From Lachnospiraceae bacterium (lineage in GTDB: Bacteria > Bacillota > Clostridia > Lachnospirales > Lachnospiraceae): 45,064 bases of DNA. How positions within the stretch are numbered: position 1 is the first letter of the stretch; the number at the start of each line of letters is the position of its first letter. The notes below the pieces were generated by a model. The model made no database searches, was not told the origin of the DNA, and saw only the letters and a list, made by a program, of their open reading frames with translations. The stretch is taken from the NCBI GenBank assembly GCA_017399445.1, contig JAFQCM010000076.1, positions 1-45,064 on the forward strand, given 5' to 3'. The translations under genes were made by a program, and so were the position numbers. This document shows, piece after piece, positions 8,245 through 16,388 of this stretch.

Positions 8245-8895
8245 CTACCTGTAATAATCCAGCTTTTTCTCAAATTTTTCCATTACCAGTGCTACTAGCA
8301 AGTTAAATACATAATAGAAAATACCTGCCGCCACAAATGGTACCATTGACGCTTCATTTGCCGCAATTTGTTTTGCCAAGGTAAACATTTCGGTTACTGC
8401 AATTACGAATGCCAAAGAAGTATCTTTCACCAAAGTAATAGTTTCATTGGTAACTGGTGGAAGGATTCTTTTTACAACCTGTGGAAAAATAATTTTGAAA
8501 AAGGTTTGTGTCTTTGTATAACCAAGCATTTTTGCCGCTTCATACTGTCCCTTTGGAATGGCTTCAATTCCTGCTCTGTAAATTTCCGCAAAATATGCTG
8601 CATAATTTAACACAAAACCAATAATAACTGCAACCATTCGATACCATTTTGCTATTTTAATTTCAAAAAGATAATAAGGTCCAAAATAAACTACTAAGAG
8701 CTGTAACATCAGCGGTGTTCCACGCATAATTGATATGTATGCTTTAAATATCCATTGTACTATCTTAATTTTTGACATTCGACCAAAGGCAATTAGTAAT
8801 CCAAGAGGAAGTGCAAAAACTAAAGTAAGAAAAAATATTTCTATGGATGTAATCATTCCACTTCCTAATTGTTGTATGATTGAAAGAATATCCAT
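8245..8895 (-). CDS. polar amino-acid ABC transporter, permease
   Basis: This 216-residue inner-membrane protein of the HisM/GlnP family has about five hydrophobic helices. The EAA-type coupling segment EAAKMLGYTKTQTFFKIIFPQ contacts the ATPase, and ETITLVKDTSLAFVIAVTE is typical of amino-acid permeases. Only one permease gene is present, so a homodimer is expected. AGGAGG is well placed before ATG 8895, and the ATPase gene follows after 8 bases. Confidence 0.93.
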   Translation of the reverse strand: MDILSIIQQLGSGMITSIEIFFLTLVFALPLGLLIAFGRMSKIKIVQWIFKAYISIMRGTPLMLQLLVVYFGPYYLFEIKIAKWYRMVAVIIGFVLNYAAYFAEIYRAGIEAIPKGQYEAAKMLGYTKTQTFFKIIFPQVVKRILPPVTNETITLVKDTSLAFVIAVTEMFTLAKQIAANEASMVPFVAAGIFYYVFNLLVALVMEKFEKKLDYYR

Positions 8896-8904
8896 TTTTA
8901 TCCT

Positions 8905-8936
8905 CCTAAAAGAATAGGGAGCTTTGACACTCCCTA
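8905..8936 (-). other. intercistronic stem-loop between binding protein and permease
   Basis: TAGGGAG (8915-8921) pairs with CTCCCTA (8930-8936) over an 8-base loop. On the minus strand it is followed by TTCTTTT just before the permease ribosome binding site. This is a weak terminator-like structure of the kind that lets a binding protein be made in excess over its membrane partners; that role is inferred. Confidence 0.6.
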
Positions 8937-8964
8937 CTCCTACTATTCATATTATTCTGTTTGT

Positions 8965-9834
8965 TTATTCGTGTTCTAAAATGATGCTGTCTTCTAATCC
9001 CCATTTTGTGGCAATTTCTGTAAATGTTCCATCTGCTGCCATTTCATCCAAAGTTCCCTGCACCTGATCACGAAGAGCTGTATTAGAAATTTCAAATCCA
9101 ATTCCATATACTTCATCATCTGCTAAAGACTCTTCTAAAATAACAAATCCACCATTTCTTGTCTGAATCTGATATTGTGCCACACCAACATCCATTGCTA
9201 CAGCATCAACTGCACCTGCTTCCATATTCATAAAAGCAGTATTATAATCTGGCACCTGTAACAATTCAGCAAAAGAATTTTTCAAATCTGTAGTTTCTTC
9301 GTTTTCTAATGCCTTTAATGCTGAAGAATCTGCCTGAACTGCTACTGTTTTTCCAGCAAGATCTGCTTTTGTTTTAATACCACTGTCTTCAGCCACTACA
9401 AATACCTGACTGTTATTTAAATATGGCTCTGTCCAGCAATAATCATCTTCTCGACCATTCATGGTAAACCCGTTCCAGATGCAATCAATAGTACCAGAAC
9501 TTAATTCCATATCTTTTGCATCCCAGCTGATTGGCTGTTTTACAAGTTCATATCCTAATCTGTCACATACTTCCTGAGCCAGTTCCAAGTCAAATCCTAC
9601 ATATTCTCCATTATCATCCTGATATCCATACGGAGGAAAGCTTGCATCAAATCCTACGGTAAAAGTGGTTTTTTCCCCTACTGCTTCCGGATCATCTGCA
9701 TCTTCACTTTCTATATTTTCGCCTTCTGTATTTGTTTGTGCATCTCCTGTTGTTGGTGCGTCTGAATTTCCACAGGCAGTAAGTGATGCAACTACAGCAA
9801 GTGACATAAGTATTCCAATGAGTTTCTTTTTCAT
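8965..9834 (-). CDS. polar amino-acid ABC transporter, substrate-binding lipoprotein
   Basis: This 289-residue protein has a lipoprotein signal peptide (positively charged start, hydrophobic stretch, LTAC lipobox with Cys21), then an acidic, Thr/Gly-rich linker to about residue 55. The rest is a type 2 periplasmic-binding fold: TVGFDASFPPYGYQDDNGEY, VGFDLELAQEVCDRLGYEL, IDCIWNGFTMNGRE and a conserved AVQADSSALKALE segment. It would be tethered outside the membrane and pass an amino acid to the permease. It is the first gene of the operon with its own good promoter. The ligand is not determinable here; polar or cystine-type amino acids are the usual choice. Confidence 0.93.
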   Translation of the reverse strand: MKKKLIGILMSLAVVASLTACGNSDAPTTGDAQTNTEGENIESEDADDPEAVGEKTTFTVGFDASFPPYGYQDDNGEYVGFDLELAQEVCDRLGYELVKQPISWDAKDMELSSGTIDCIWNGFTMNGREDDYCWTEPYLNNSQVFVVAEDSGIKTKADLAGKTVAVQADSSALKALENEETTDLKNSFAELLQVPDYNTAFMNMEAGAVDAVAMDVGVAQYQIQTRNGGFVILEESLADDEVYGIGFEISNTALRDQVQGTLDEMAADGTFTEIATKWGLEDSIILEHE

Positions 9835-9874
9835 GATATCCTCCTAGTACTTAATATTTTTCTACAATGCTATA

Positions 9875-9903
9875 ATTATAATATATGCCCCTGTTTAATT
9901 CAA
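9875..9903 (-). promoter_or_regulatory. sigma-A promoter of the amino-acid importer operon
   Basis: TTGAAT (9898-9903) and TATAAT (9875-9880) on the minus strand are 17 bases apart, about 40 bases before the binding-protein start codon. Confidence 0.75.
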
Positions 9904-9932
9904 CAACTTTCTTCCGTTTTTGGAATTTTTTG

Positions 9933-10028
9933 GTAACTGTTCAGCCATGATATGTGAGCAAAGGTAGTTGCTCAGCAACGGAAAGCACGTTAGTGCGACT
10001 TTGCGAATGGCGTGGGCTGAACTGTTAC
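9933..10028. repeat. 96-base palindromic element with cloverleaf-like fold
   Basis: Outer arms GTAACTGTTCAGCC (9933-9946) and GGCTGAACTGTTAC (10015-10028) pair at 13 of 14 positions. Inside, GCAAAG (9958-9963) pairs with CTTTGC (9999-10004), enclosing two small hairpins: GTTGC/GCAAC (9967-9979) and GCAC/GTGC (9985-9996). The GGGCTGAACTGTT end (10014-10026) recurs, inverted, at 41732-41744. It lies between the importer promoter and the 83-residue protein gene and codes for nothing visible. It is most likely a small mobile or REP-like repeat, or a structured RNA. Confidence 0.65.
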
Positions 10029-10058
10029 ATTTTTTGGAGATACTTTTGGTAACGAATT

Positions 10059-10089
10059 AAAAAGCCATGCCTTATGGCATGGCTTTTTT
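10059..10089. terminator. strong bidirectional terminator
   Basis: GCCATGCC (10064-10071) and GGCATGGC (10076-10083) form a perfect stem with loop TTAT. It is flanked by A5 on one side and T6 on the other, so it works on both strands. It terminates the 83-residue membrane protein gene on the minus strand. Confidence 0.85.
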
Positions 10090-10112
10090 CCTCATTATTA
10101 TTTTCTTAAGAA

Positions 10113-10364
10113 TTATTCTGCAAAGTCGTCATCTTCATCTTCAAAGAAATCATCATCAAAGTCATCATCAAAATCATCTTCGAAATCTTCTAAATAATCT
10201 GGTGTAAAGAAACGATATACTCCATAAGCAATTGCTGCCACTGCTGCTACTGCCCCAATAATAGCTAATGCCCAGAGAACAGTATTCTTTGCTTTTTCTT
10301 CTTCCTTTTTGTGTAACAGGTCATTTAATTTTGCTGCACTTACTAAATCTTCTAATTTGTTCAT
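10113..10364 (-). CDS. small single-pass membrane protein with acidic C-terminal tail
   Basis: I do not recognise a family. The 83 residues consist of a charged N-terminal helix (to about 28), one transmembrane helix (VLWALAIIGAVAAVAAIAYG, about 29-48), and a tail made almost only of Asp, Glu and Phe (about 57-83, with repeats of DFDDD). The tail carries very strong negative charge and could bind cations or basic partners; its topology is not certain. AAAGGACG lies upstream of ATG 10364. It is monocistronic with its own terminator. It is certainly a gene by codon pattern and signals, but its function is unknown. Confidence 0.8.
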   Translation of the reverse strand: MNKLEDLVSAAKLNDLLHKKEEEKAKNTVLWALAIIGAVAAVAAIAYGVYRFFTPDYLEDFEDDFDDDFDDDFFEDEDDDFAE

Positions 10365-10487
10365 GATTTACACGTCCTTTCTTTTTTCAAGCATATATAG
10401 TTTATGCCAAAGTTTCTATTAGTATATCACACAATGTACACTTTTACTATATTTTTTTTAGAAAAAAACTTCCGATTTATATAAAGT

Positions 10488-12692
10488 TTACATTTTCTGG
10501 AGTTTTGCAAAGGAGGCAAACATCTTTTTTACCCCTACTTTTGTAAATTCTACCGTTACTTCATAATCTCTGCCACCTTCTGTAATGTTCATCACGATTC
10601 CTTCTCCAAAAGTTTTATGCATTACAGTATCTCCTACTTCATAGTCTAGAGAATCTGCCTTTGTCACTGTAAATTGCTTTGTTGTCATAGGCTTTGTACG
10701 GAATACTGCTTTTGCTTGCTGATATACTGATGCTTTTTCTTCCGGAACAAATTTTTCTTTTTCCGGCTGTACTTCAAATAATTCTGCTGGAATCTCTTTG
10801 ATAAATCTGGACATTTTATTATACTGAGTTTCTCCTCTTATCATACGCATTTTTGCACATGTTATATGAAGTCTTTCCATAGCCCTTGTAATTCCCACAT
10901 AACAAAGTCTTCGTTCTTCTTCCATCTCCATTTTGTCATCTGCGGTAATTGTCATATAGCTTGGAAAAATTCCATCTTCCATACCTGCCAAATATACGTT
11001 TGGAAACTCCAGACCTTTTGCACTATGTAATGTCATAAGCACTACATAATTATTTCCATTTTCCAGACTATCAATATCTGCTACCAAAGCTACTTCTTCC
11101 AAAAAGCCACTTAAGGTTGGATTTTCGTTTTCTTCTTCGTAAGCAGTTAATTTACTGATAAATTCGTCAATATTTTCTATTCTTGCATGGGCTTCCTCTG
11201 TATTTTCTACTTCCAACTCTCTAACATATCCTGTTTCTTCCAGTAATTCTTCTACAATTTCTGTTAATTTAAGATGAGGAAGCTTACTTCGGTACGCCTG
11301 AATCATAGTAACAAAAGGTGTAATCTTAGACACTGCTCTTCCAAGTCCCGGAACCTGGTCTGCTACTTTTAGTGTATCATAAAAGCTGATTTCTTTCTCA
11401 TCGGCAAAATCCTGGACTTTTAAAAGACTAGTAACTCCGATTCCACGTTTTGGTACATTAATAATACGTTTTACTGCAATTTCATCTTTTCCATTATCAA
11501 TTGTCTTTAAATAAGCAAGAATATCTTTAATTTCTTTTCTGCCATAGAAGTTTACACCACCAACAACTTTATATGGAATATTCTCTGCTACAAATCTTTC
11601 TTCCAAAATACGGGACTGGGCATTGGTACGATATAAAACGGCACAATCTTTATAATCGCTTTCCCCTCGTCGCACTTTTCCTGCAATATTATACGCTATA
11701 TATTCTGCTTCTTCATAGGCGGAGTCAAATTGCTTAAATTCCAGTTTCTCACCCTCTCCATTGTCTGTCCATAAGGTTTTGCTTTTTCGCTCTGAATTAT
11801 TACGGATTACATTATTAGCCGCATCCAAGATATTCTGAGTAGAACGATAATTTTGCTCCAGTTTTATCACAACAGCTTCTGAATATACTTTTTCAAAATC
11901 CCAAATATTTCTAATGTTAGCTCCTCTAAATTTATAAATAGACTGATCATCATCCCCCACTACACATAAATTCCGGTATTTTGAAGCCAAAAGACTAATA
12001 AATTTAAACTGAACTGTATTGGTATCCTGATACTCGTCCACCATAATATATTTAAACCGCTCCTGATAGTATTCTAAAACTTCCGGAGCTGTTTGTAATA
12101 ATTCTACTGTTTTCACCAGTAAATCATCAAAATCCAGCGCGTTGTTGCTCTTTAAACGTTTCTGATATTCCCGGTATACTTGAGCTACTTTTTTCTGTCC
12201 GTAATCTCCTCCTGCATTTAATTCAAATTCATCCGGAAGAATCATCTCATTTTTCGCTTTTGAAATAGCGGAAAGCAGGTTTCTTTCTTTATAGATTTTG
12301 GTATCAATATCAAGTTTTTTGCACACTTCTTTCATCACGCTTTTTTGGTCGTCTGTATCATATATGGAAAAATTATTATCATACCCAAGTCTGTCTATGT
12401 ATCGTCTTAAAAAGCGTACGCAGGTAGAATGAAAGGTACTTACCCAGATACTCTCTGAACCAAATCCTACCAGATTATCCACTCGTTCTCTCATTTCTGC
12501 TGCTGCTTTATTGGTAAATGTTATCGCCATAATGTTCCATGGATTTACACCCATTTCTTCTATTAAATATGCAATTCTATGGGTAAGAACTCTGGTTTTT
12601 CCTGAGCCTGCTCCTGCCAGTATCAGTACTGGACCTTCCGTCTGAAACACGGCTTTTCTCTGCATATCATTTAATGAATCATAAATACTCAT
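10488..12692 (-). CDS. pcrA: ATP-dependent DNA helicase PcrA (UvrD/Rep family)
   Basis: This 734-residue superfamily 1A helicase translocates 3' to 5' on single-stranded DNA in repair and replication-fork clearance. Motifs in order: Q-motif LNDMQRKAV, Walker A AGAGSGKT (about 26-33), ITFTNKAAAEM, Walker B VDEYQDTN, GDDDQSIYKFRGA, QNYRST, VVLMTLHSAKGLEFPNVYLAG and CYVGITRAMERL. The C-terminal YEVGDTVMHKTFGEGIV is the Tudor-like RNA-polymerase interaction domain that marks PcrA. GGAGG precedes ATG 12692. It is transcribed alone from the promoter at 12723-12751. Confidence 0.97.
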   Translation of the reverse strand: MSIYDSLNDMQRKAVFQTEGPVLILAGAGSGKTRVLTHRIAYLIEEMGVNPWNIMAITFTNKAAAEMRERVDNLVGFGSESIWVSTFHSTCVRFLRRYIDRLGYDNNFSIYDTDDQKSVMKEVCKKLDIDTKIYKERNLLSAISKAKNEMILPDEFELNAGGDYGQKKVAQVYREYQKRLKSNNALDFDDLLVKTVELLQTAPEVLEYYQERFKYIMVDEYQDTNTVQFKFISLLASKYRNLCVVGDDDQSIYKFRGANIRNIWDFEKVYSEAVVIKLEQNYRSTQNILDAANNVIRNNSERKSKTLWTDNGEGEKLEFKQFDSAYEEAEYIAYNIAGKVRRGESDYKDCAVLYRTNAQSRILEERFVAENIPYKVVGGVNFYGRKEIKDILAYLKTIDNGKDEIAVKRIINVPKRGIGVTSLLKVQDFADEKEISFYDTLKVADQVPGLGRAVSKITPFVTMIQAYRSKLPHLKLTEIVEELLEETGYVRELEVENTEEAHARIENIDEFISKLTAYEEENENPTLSGFLEEVALVADIDSLENGNNYVVLMTLHSAKGLEFPNVYLAGMEDGIFPSYMTITADDKMEMEEERRLCYVGITRAMERLHITCAKMRMIRGETQYNKMSRFIKEIPAELFEVQPEKEKFVPEEKASVYQQAKAVFRTKPMTTKQFTVTKADSLDYEVGDTVMHKTFGEGIVMNITEGGRDYEVTVEFTKVGVKKMFASFAKLQKM

Positions 12693-12722
12693 ACTATTTC
12701 CTCCGTCACCCGTTTGCTTTTT

Positions 12723-12751
12723 ATTATATCAAACAAGTGTTCCTTATGCAA
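12723..12751 (-). promoter_or_regulatory. sigma-A promoter of pcrA
   Basis: TTGCAT (12746-12751) and TATAAT (12723-12728) on the minus strand are 17 bases apart, about 30 bases before the start codon. No LexA-type box was seen here. Confidence 0.75.
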
Positions 12752-12850
12752 TATTTGCTTTACAACTTTAAAAATTTCTTTCTATTTCTAGAGATTTTTT
12801 CTTTCCTCTTACAGTTCGCTTTTCCTATGATGATTTTTAAAGAATTTCAC

Positions 12851-12879
12851 TTGCCATCTAGTTTTAATTACTATATAAT
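12851..12879 (+). promoter_or_regulatory. sigma-A promoter of the DUF1836 gene, very short leader
   Basis: TTGCCA (12851-12856), a 17-base spacer and a consensus TATAAT (12874-12879). Transcription should begin near 12886, giving a leader of only about 14 bases that is almost entirely ribosome binding site. Confidence 0.75.
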
Positions 12880-12899
12880 GTGTAGCAGAGGTGAGGCAA

Positions 12900-13526
12900 A
12901 TGAAAACAAATTCATCAGAATGTTTAAAAAGTGTATTAAACCGATTAAAAAACATTGATTATATCAAACCGGAAGATATTCCTAATATAGAATTATATAT
13001 GGATCAGGTTACTACATTTATGGACGAACATTTAAAGTCCACAAAACGTTATGATTCAGATAAAATATTAACGAAAACCATGATTAATAACTATGCAAAA
13101 AACGATTTACTTCCTCCACCAGTGAAGAAAAAATATTCGAAAGAACATATGCTTTTGTTAATTTTTATCTATTACTTTAAAAATATCCTATCCATTACTG
13201 ATATTCAAAGTCTTTTAAATCCCCTTACAGATAAATATTTTAATACAGAAGATGGAATGAATCTTCAGGATATTTATAATGAAGTTTTTGGATTTGAAAA
13301 GGAACATGCAGAATACCTTATGAAAGATATTGTGGAAGAATACAAAAAATCTTCTACTGCTTTTTCTGATGCACCGGAAGAAGAGCAAGAATTTTTACAA
13401 CTATTTTCTTTTATCTGTATTTTGAGTTTTGATGTTTATATTAAAAAAATGCTCATTGAAAAACTAATAGACCAAATTCCAAAACCAGAATCTAAAAAGG
13501 ATGTAAAAAAAGATAAAGCCAAATAA
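12900..13526 (+). CDS. DUF1836 domain-containing protein
   Basis: This 208-residue cytoplasmic protein matches my recollection of the DUF1836 family, which is widespread in clostridia and has a predicted winged-helix-like N-terminal half. The recognisable part is LTKTMINNYAKNDLLPPPVKKKYSKEH followed by the hydrophobic LLLIFIYYFKNILSITDIQSLL (residues 60-110). MINNYAKNDLLPPP looks like a MerR-type DNA-reading segment, so a regulator is possible but unproven. ATG 12900 is used because AGAGGTG ends 6 bases upstream; an in-frame GTG at 12891 lies inside that site. The terminator overlaps the stop codon. It diverges from pcrA. Confidence 0.8.
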   Translation: MKTNSSECLKSVLNRLKNIDYIKPEDIPNIELYMDQVTTFMDEHLKSTKRYDSDKILTKTMINNYAKNDLLPPPVKKKYSKEHMLLLIFIYYFKNILSITDIQSLLNPLTDKYFNTEDGMNLQDIYNEVFGFEKEHAEYLMKDIVEEYKKSSTAFSDAPEEEQEFLQLFSFICILSFDVYIKKMLIEKLIDQIPKPESKKDVKKDKAK

Positions 13527-13543
13527 AAGGGCTTTATCTTTTT
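13509..13543 (+). terminator. terminator overlapping the DUF1836 stop codon
   Basis: AAAGATAAAGCC (13509-13520) pairs perfectly with GGCTTTATCTTT (13530-13541), followed by more T. The TAA stop (13524-13526) sits in the 9-base loop. The structure also abuts the stop of the converging TrpR-like gene and could serve both. Confidence 0.8.
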
Positions 13544-13835
13544 ATTTCTTATTCATTCTTTCAAACGCAAGATCATATCCATCATTTCCATAATTTAAGG
13601 AACGATTTACTCTGCTAATGGTGGCTGTAGATGCGCCTGTTTTCTCTGCAATTTCTAAATATGTCTTTTTTTCTCTTAACATTCCAGCTACTTCTAAACG
13701 CTGGGACAAAGAAAGTAACTCATTTACTGTACAAATATCTTCAAAAAAAGCATAACACTCTTCTCTATTTTCAAGACTTAAAACTGCATCAAATAATTGA
13801 TCTACTGCATCTGAACGTATTTTTTTGTTCATCAT
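13542..13835 (-). CDS. TrpR-like protein, YerC/YecD family
   Basis: This 97-residue DNA-binding protein is of the YerC/YecD type, distantly related to the tryptophan repressor. The helix-turn-helix is KTYLEIAEKTGASTATISRVNRSL (about 58-81), preceded by the family's EDICTVNELLSLSQRLEVAGML. Targets are not known from sequence. The first two candidate codons are GTG (13838) and ATG (13835); ATG 13835 has AAGGA 7 bases upstream and is preferred. It is convergent with the DUF1836 gene and apparently monocistronic. Confidence 0.9.
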   Translation of the reverse strand: MMNKKIRSDAVDQLFDAVLSLENREECYAFFEDICTVNELLSLSQRLEVAGMLREKKTYLEIAEKTGASTATISRVNRSLNYGNDGYDLAFERMNKK

Positions 13836-14024
13836 CACTACTTCCTTTCCGCTTTAACACTTTACAGTTTAACATACTAAAGTCGAAAAGTCCATAAATT
13901 TCAAATCTCTATTTCATTGTTTCGATTTCATCCCCATTTACATTTGATTTCATTTTCATTGCAAAGTTTAATTATTCCATTAAAATTCATAAGAAAACAT
14001 ATTTTTTGCGAACTCTTTTTTCTA

Positions 14025-14738
14025 TCATTTATTTGTTAAGAAAGAATATAGCAACTCTTTATCTGCATTTGCTACCAGGCGTTCCGGAAAATCTATTTCT
14101 TCAAATATTGCATACGCTTCCTGATGTCTTCCTACATAATCAACATAATGAGCATCACTTCCTACTACAACCGGTACCTGATATTTTTTACAATATTGAA
14201 GCATGGTAATATCATTTTCCCTGGCATTTTCCCGGAAGGAGTGGGGCATTAAAGAATTGTTATTTACTTCTAACAGTTTATGATGTTCTTTTGCTGCTAA
14301 TACAAGTTCTTCATAATTTACAGGATATTTTCCATCATCTGGATGCCCTATAATATTTACATATGGATTTTTCATGGCTCCTATAAAAGCTGACATGTTC
14401 TGTTCTATTGTTCCATGAGGAACACAAGGCGTATGCATGCTGGCAATTACTAATTCCATTTGTTTTAATAAATGTTCTGATAAGTCTACAGTTCCATTGT
14501 AATCCATAATGTTTAATTCTACACCAAACAAAAGTTGCACACCAAATTTTTCTCTTGCTACTACTTTTAAATTGCTAAAGTAAATTTCCTGACAGCTTCC
14601 CGGCATCTTAGGTGCATGTTCTGTAATTGCTAAAACTTCAAGATTTCGTTCAGATGCTGCCTTTGCCATCTCATCAATGGTACTGTAAGCATGTCCACTG
14701 GCAATTGTATGGGTATGGGTATCTAATACATATTTCAT
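14025..14738 (-). CDS. PHP-domain phosphatase/hydrolase (YcdX-like)
   Basis: This 237-residue protein is a polymerase-and-histidinol-phosphatase (PHP) domain metalloenzyme. The metal-binding motifs are visible: DTHTHT near the N-terminus, AITEHAP, GVELNIMDY, IIGHPDDGKYP, and the C-terminal GSDAHYVDYVGR. The family is usually a trinuclear-zinc phosphatase; the substrate is unknown. GGAG lies 7 bases before ATG 14738, so the nine in-frame residues upstream are rejected. It stands alone, with about 190 bases of uninformative DNA on its 3' side and 250 on its 5' side. Confidence 0.88.
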   Translation of the reverse strand: MKYVLDTHTHTIASGHAYSTIDEMAKAASERNLEVLAITEHAPKMPGSCQEIYFSNLKVVAREKFGVQLLFGVELNIMDYNGTVDLSEHLLKQMELVIASMHTPCVPHGTIEQNMSAFIGAMKNPYVNIIGHPDDGKYPVNYEELVLAAKEHHKLLEVNNNSLMPHSFRENARENDITMLQYCKKYQVPVVVGSDAHYVDYVGRHQEAYAIFEEIDFPERLVANADKELLYSFLTNK

Positions 14739-14990
14739 AACATTTCTCCTCTTTAAATCAAGCACCCTTTATTAGCACTTGCATTTATTTTTGCTTATTT
14801 CTTCGTAACTGTTTCTTTTTCTTTCATCAAGTATTCCTATATATATAACATTTCCCCTTCTGTCACTGTTTAAAATTATAGTGTTTTTCCTACCTTTCGT
14901 CAATAACAGCCCCTCTTTTTCTCTTATTCTTTACGCACACTTTTCAAAAACTTCAATATACTATAATAGTAATTTAACCAGGAGGTTACT

Positions 14991-16016
14991 ATGAGAAAGA
15001 AAACTCTGGCTCTATTAATGATTTTTTGTTTTACCCTGTTGGCTTTTGGGGGATGCAGTAAAAACTCTGCTCAGTCCGAAGCTACTCCTTTGGTACTAAA
15101 TGAGGTAGCACACTCTGTTTTTTATGCTCCTCAGTATGTTGCAATTGAAGAAGGATACTTTAAAGATGAGGGAATTAATTTAACCTTGACTACCGGATTT
15201 GGTGCCGATAAAACTATGACTGCCCTTTTATCTGGAGAGGCTGATATTGGTTTTATGGGTTCTGAATCTTCTATTTATGTTTATCTTGGGGATACTGATG
15301 ATTATATTGTAAATTTTGCCCAATTGACTCAGCGTGCTGGCAATTTTTTAGTAGCCCGAGAGAAAATTGACAATTTTTCTTTTGATATGCTTAATGAAAA
15401 AAACATTCTTGGCGGCAGAAAAGGTGGAATGCCTCAGATGGTATTTGAATTTATTTTAAAGAAAAATTCCATCGACCCTGCCACTTTAGATATCAATCAG
15501 AGTATTGATTTCGGCTCTACTGCTGCTGCTTTTTCTGGTGGTCAGGGAGATTTCACTGTAGAATTTGAACCTTCTGCTACACTTTTAGAACAGGAAGGAA
15601 AAGGATATGTGGTGGCTTCTCTTGGCGTAGAATCCGGATATGTACCTTATACAGCTTACAGTGCTAAAAAGAGCTTTTTAGAAACTAATCCTGAAGCAGT
15701 TTCTGGCTTTACTAAAGCACTACAAAAAGGAATGGATTATGTGAACTCTCATTCACCAGAGGAAATCGCAAAGGTCATCTCACCACAATTTCCGGATACA
15801 GATATGAGTACTCTAGTTACGATTGTTACCAGATATCAAGAACAGGATACCTGGAAAGAAAATTTAATTTTTGAAGAGGACAGTTTCACTTTACTACAAA
15901 ACATATTGGAAGAAGCCGGTGAATTAAGTGAACGTGTTCCTTATGAAGATATTGTAAACACAGAATTTGCCACGCAAGCTGTGGAAGACGGCGCAACTCC
16001 AACAGTTGAAAATTAA
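14991..16016 (+). CDS. orphan ABC-type substrate-binding lipoprotein, NMT1/SsuA-like
   Basis: This 341-residue protein has a lipoprotein signal (FGGC with Cys22) and a periplasmic-binding fold of the NMT1/THI5-like and SsuA group. Family features are FYAPQYVAIEEGYFKDEGIN (near residues 46-65), DKTMTALLSGEADIGFMGSE and GGMPQMVFEFIL. These proteins bind thiamine precursors, sulfonates or nitrate-like anions, and the sequence alone does not say which. No permease or ATPase lies beside it, so it must share another system's membrane parts. AGGAGG is 5 bases before ATG 14991; TATAAT at 14962-14967 is a probable -10, but the -35 is poor. Confidence 0.88.
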   Translation: MRKKTLALLMIFCFTLLAFGGCSKNSAQSEATPLVLNEVAHSVFYAPQYVAIEEGYFKDEGINLTLTTGFGADKTMTALLSGEADIGFMGSESSIYVYLGDTDDYIVNFAQLTQRAGNFLVAREKIDNFSFDMLNEKNILGGRKGGMPQMVFEFILKKNSIDPATLDINQSIDFGSTAAAFSGGQGDFTVEFEPSATLLEQEGKGYVVASLGVESGYVPYTAYSAKKSFLETNPEAVSGFTKALQKGMDYVNSHSPEEIAKVISPQFPDTDMSTLVTIVTRYQEQDTWKENLIFEEDSFTLLQNILEEAGELSERVPYEDIVNTEFATQAVEDGATPTVEN

Positions 16017-16064
16017 TTAATGTTACTATTACTTTTTCTCTTTTCATAATTAATTCATCTCAAA

Positions 16065-16104
16065 ACTGCCAGACTTATTACTCAATTGTCATAAGCCTGG
16101 CAGT
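16065..16104. terminator. stem-loop between converging genes
   Basis: ACTGCCAGACTTAT (16065-16078) pairs with ATAAGCCTGGCAGT (16091-16104): 13 pairs with one mismatch and a 12-base loop. It lies 5 bases from the end of the 85-residue protein gene on the minus strand and 48 beyond the lipoprotein gene. The T-runs are weak on both sides. Confidence 0.6.
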
Positions 16105-16109
16105 ATCTA

Positions 16110-16367
16110 TTATCCTTCTACAATTAGAAATCTGCCATCCGGAAGTTCAAAAACTTCTTCAGATTCCTTAATTTCTTCTATTGACATTCCACTAATATCA
16201 ATGCCACATTCTTCCCAATATGCTTTTACTTCCTTCACATTTTTGCACACTACTGCCATACAGTCTTCTAAAAATTCTTCTGCTTCCTCTAAAGTTTCTG
16301 CTACTTTTTCAGGAAACAATTTTAACTGATTATCTAAAAAACACTGCAAACATACTTCATCATACAT
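16110..16367 (-). CDS. small acidic hypothetical protein
   Basis: The 85 residues are highly acidic, with no membrane segment. Sequence blocks such as ETLEEAEEFLEDCMAVV, KAYWEECGIDISGMSIEEI and the ending ELPDGRFLIVEG look like a compact conserved domain, but I cannot name the family with confidence. GGAGG lies 8 bases before ATG 16367. It follows the HAD phosphatase gene by 21 bases, so the two probably form an operon. The function is unknown. Confidence 0.75.
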   Translation of the reverse strand: MYDEVCLQCFLDNQLKLFPEKVAETLEEAEEFLEDCMAVVCKNVKEVKAYWEECGIDISGMSIEEIKESEEVFELPDGRFLIVEG

Positions 16368-16388
16368 CTTTTCTACCTCCGGTTTTCT

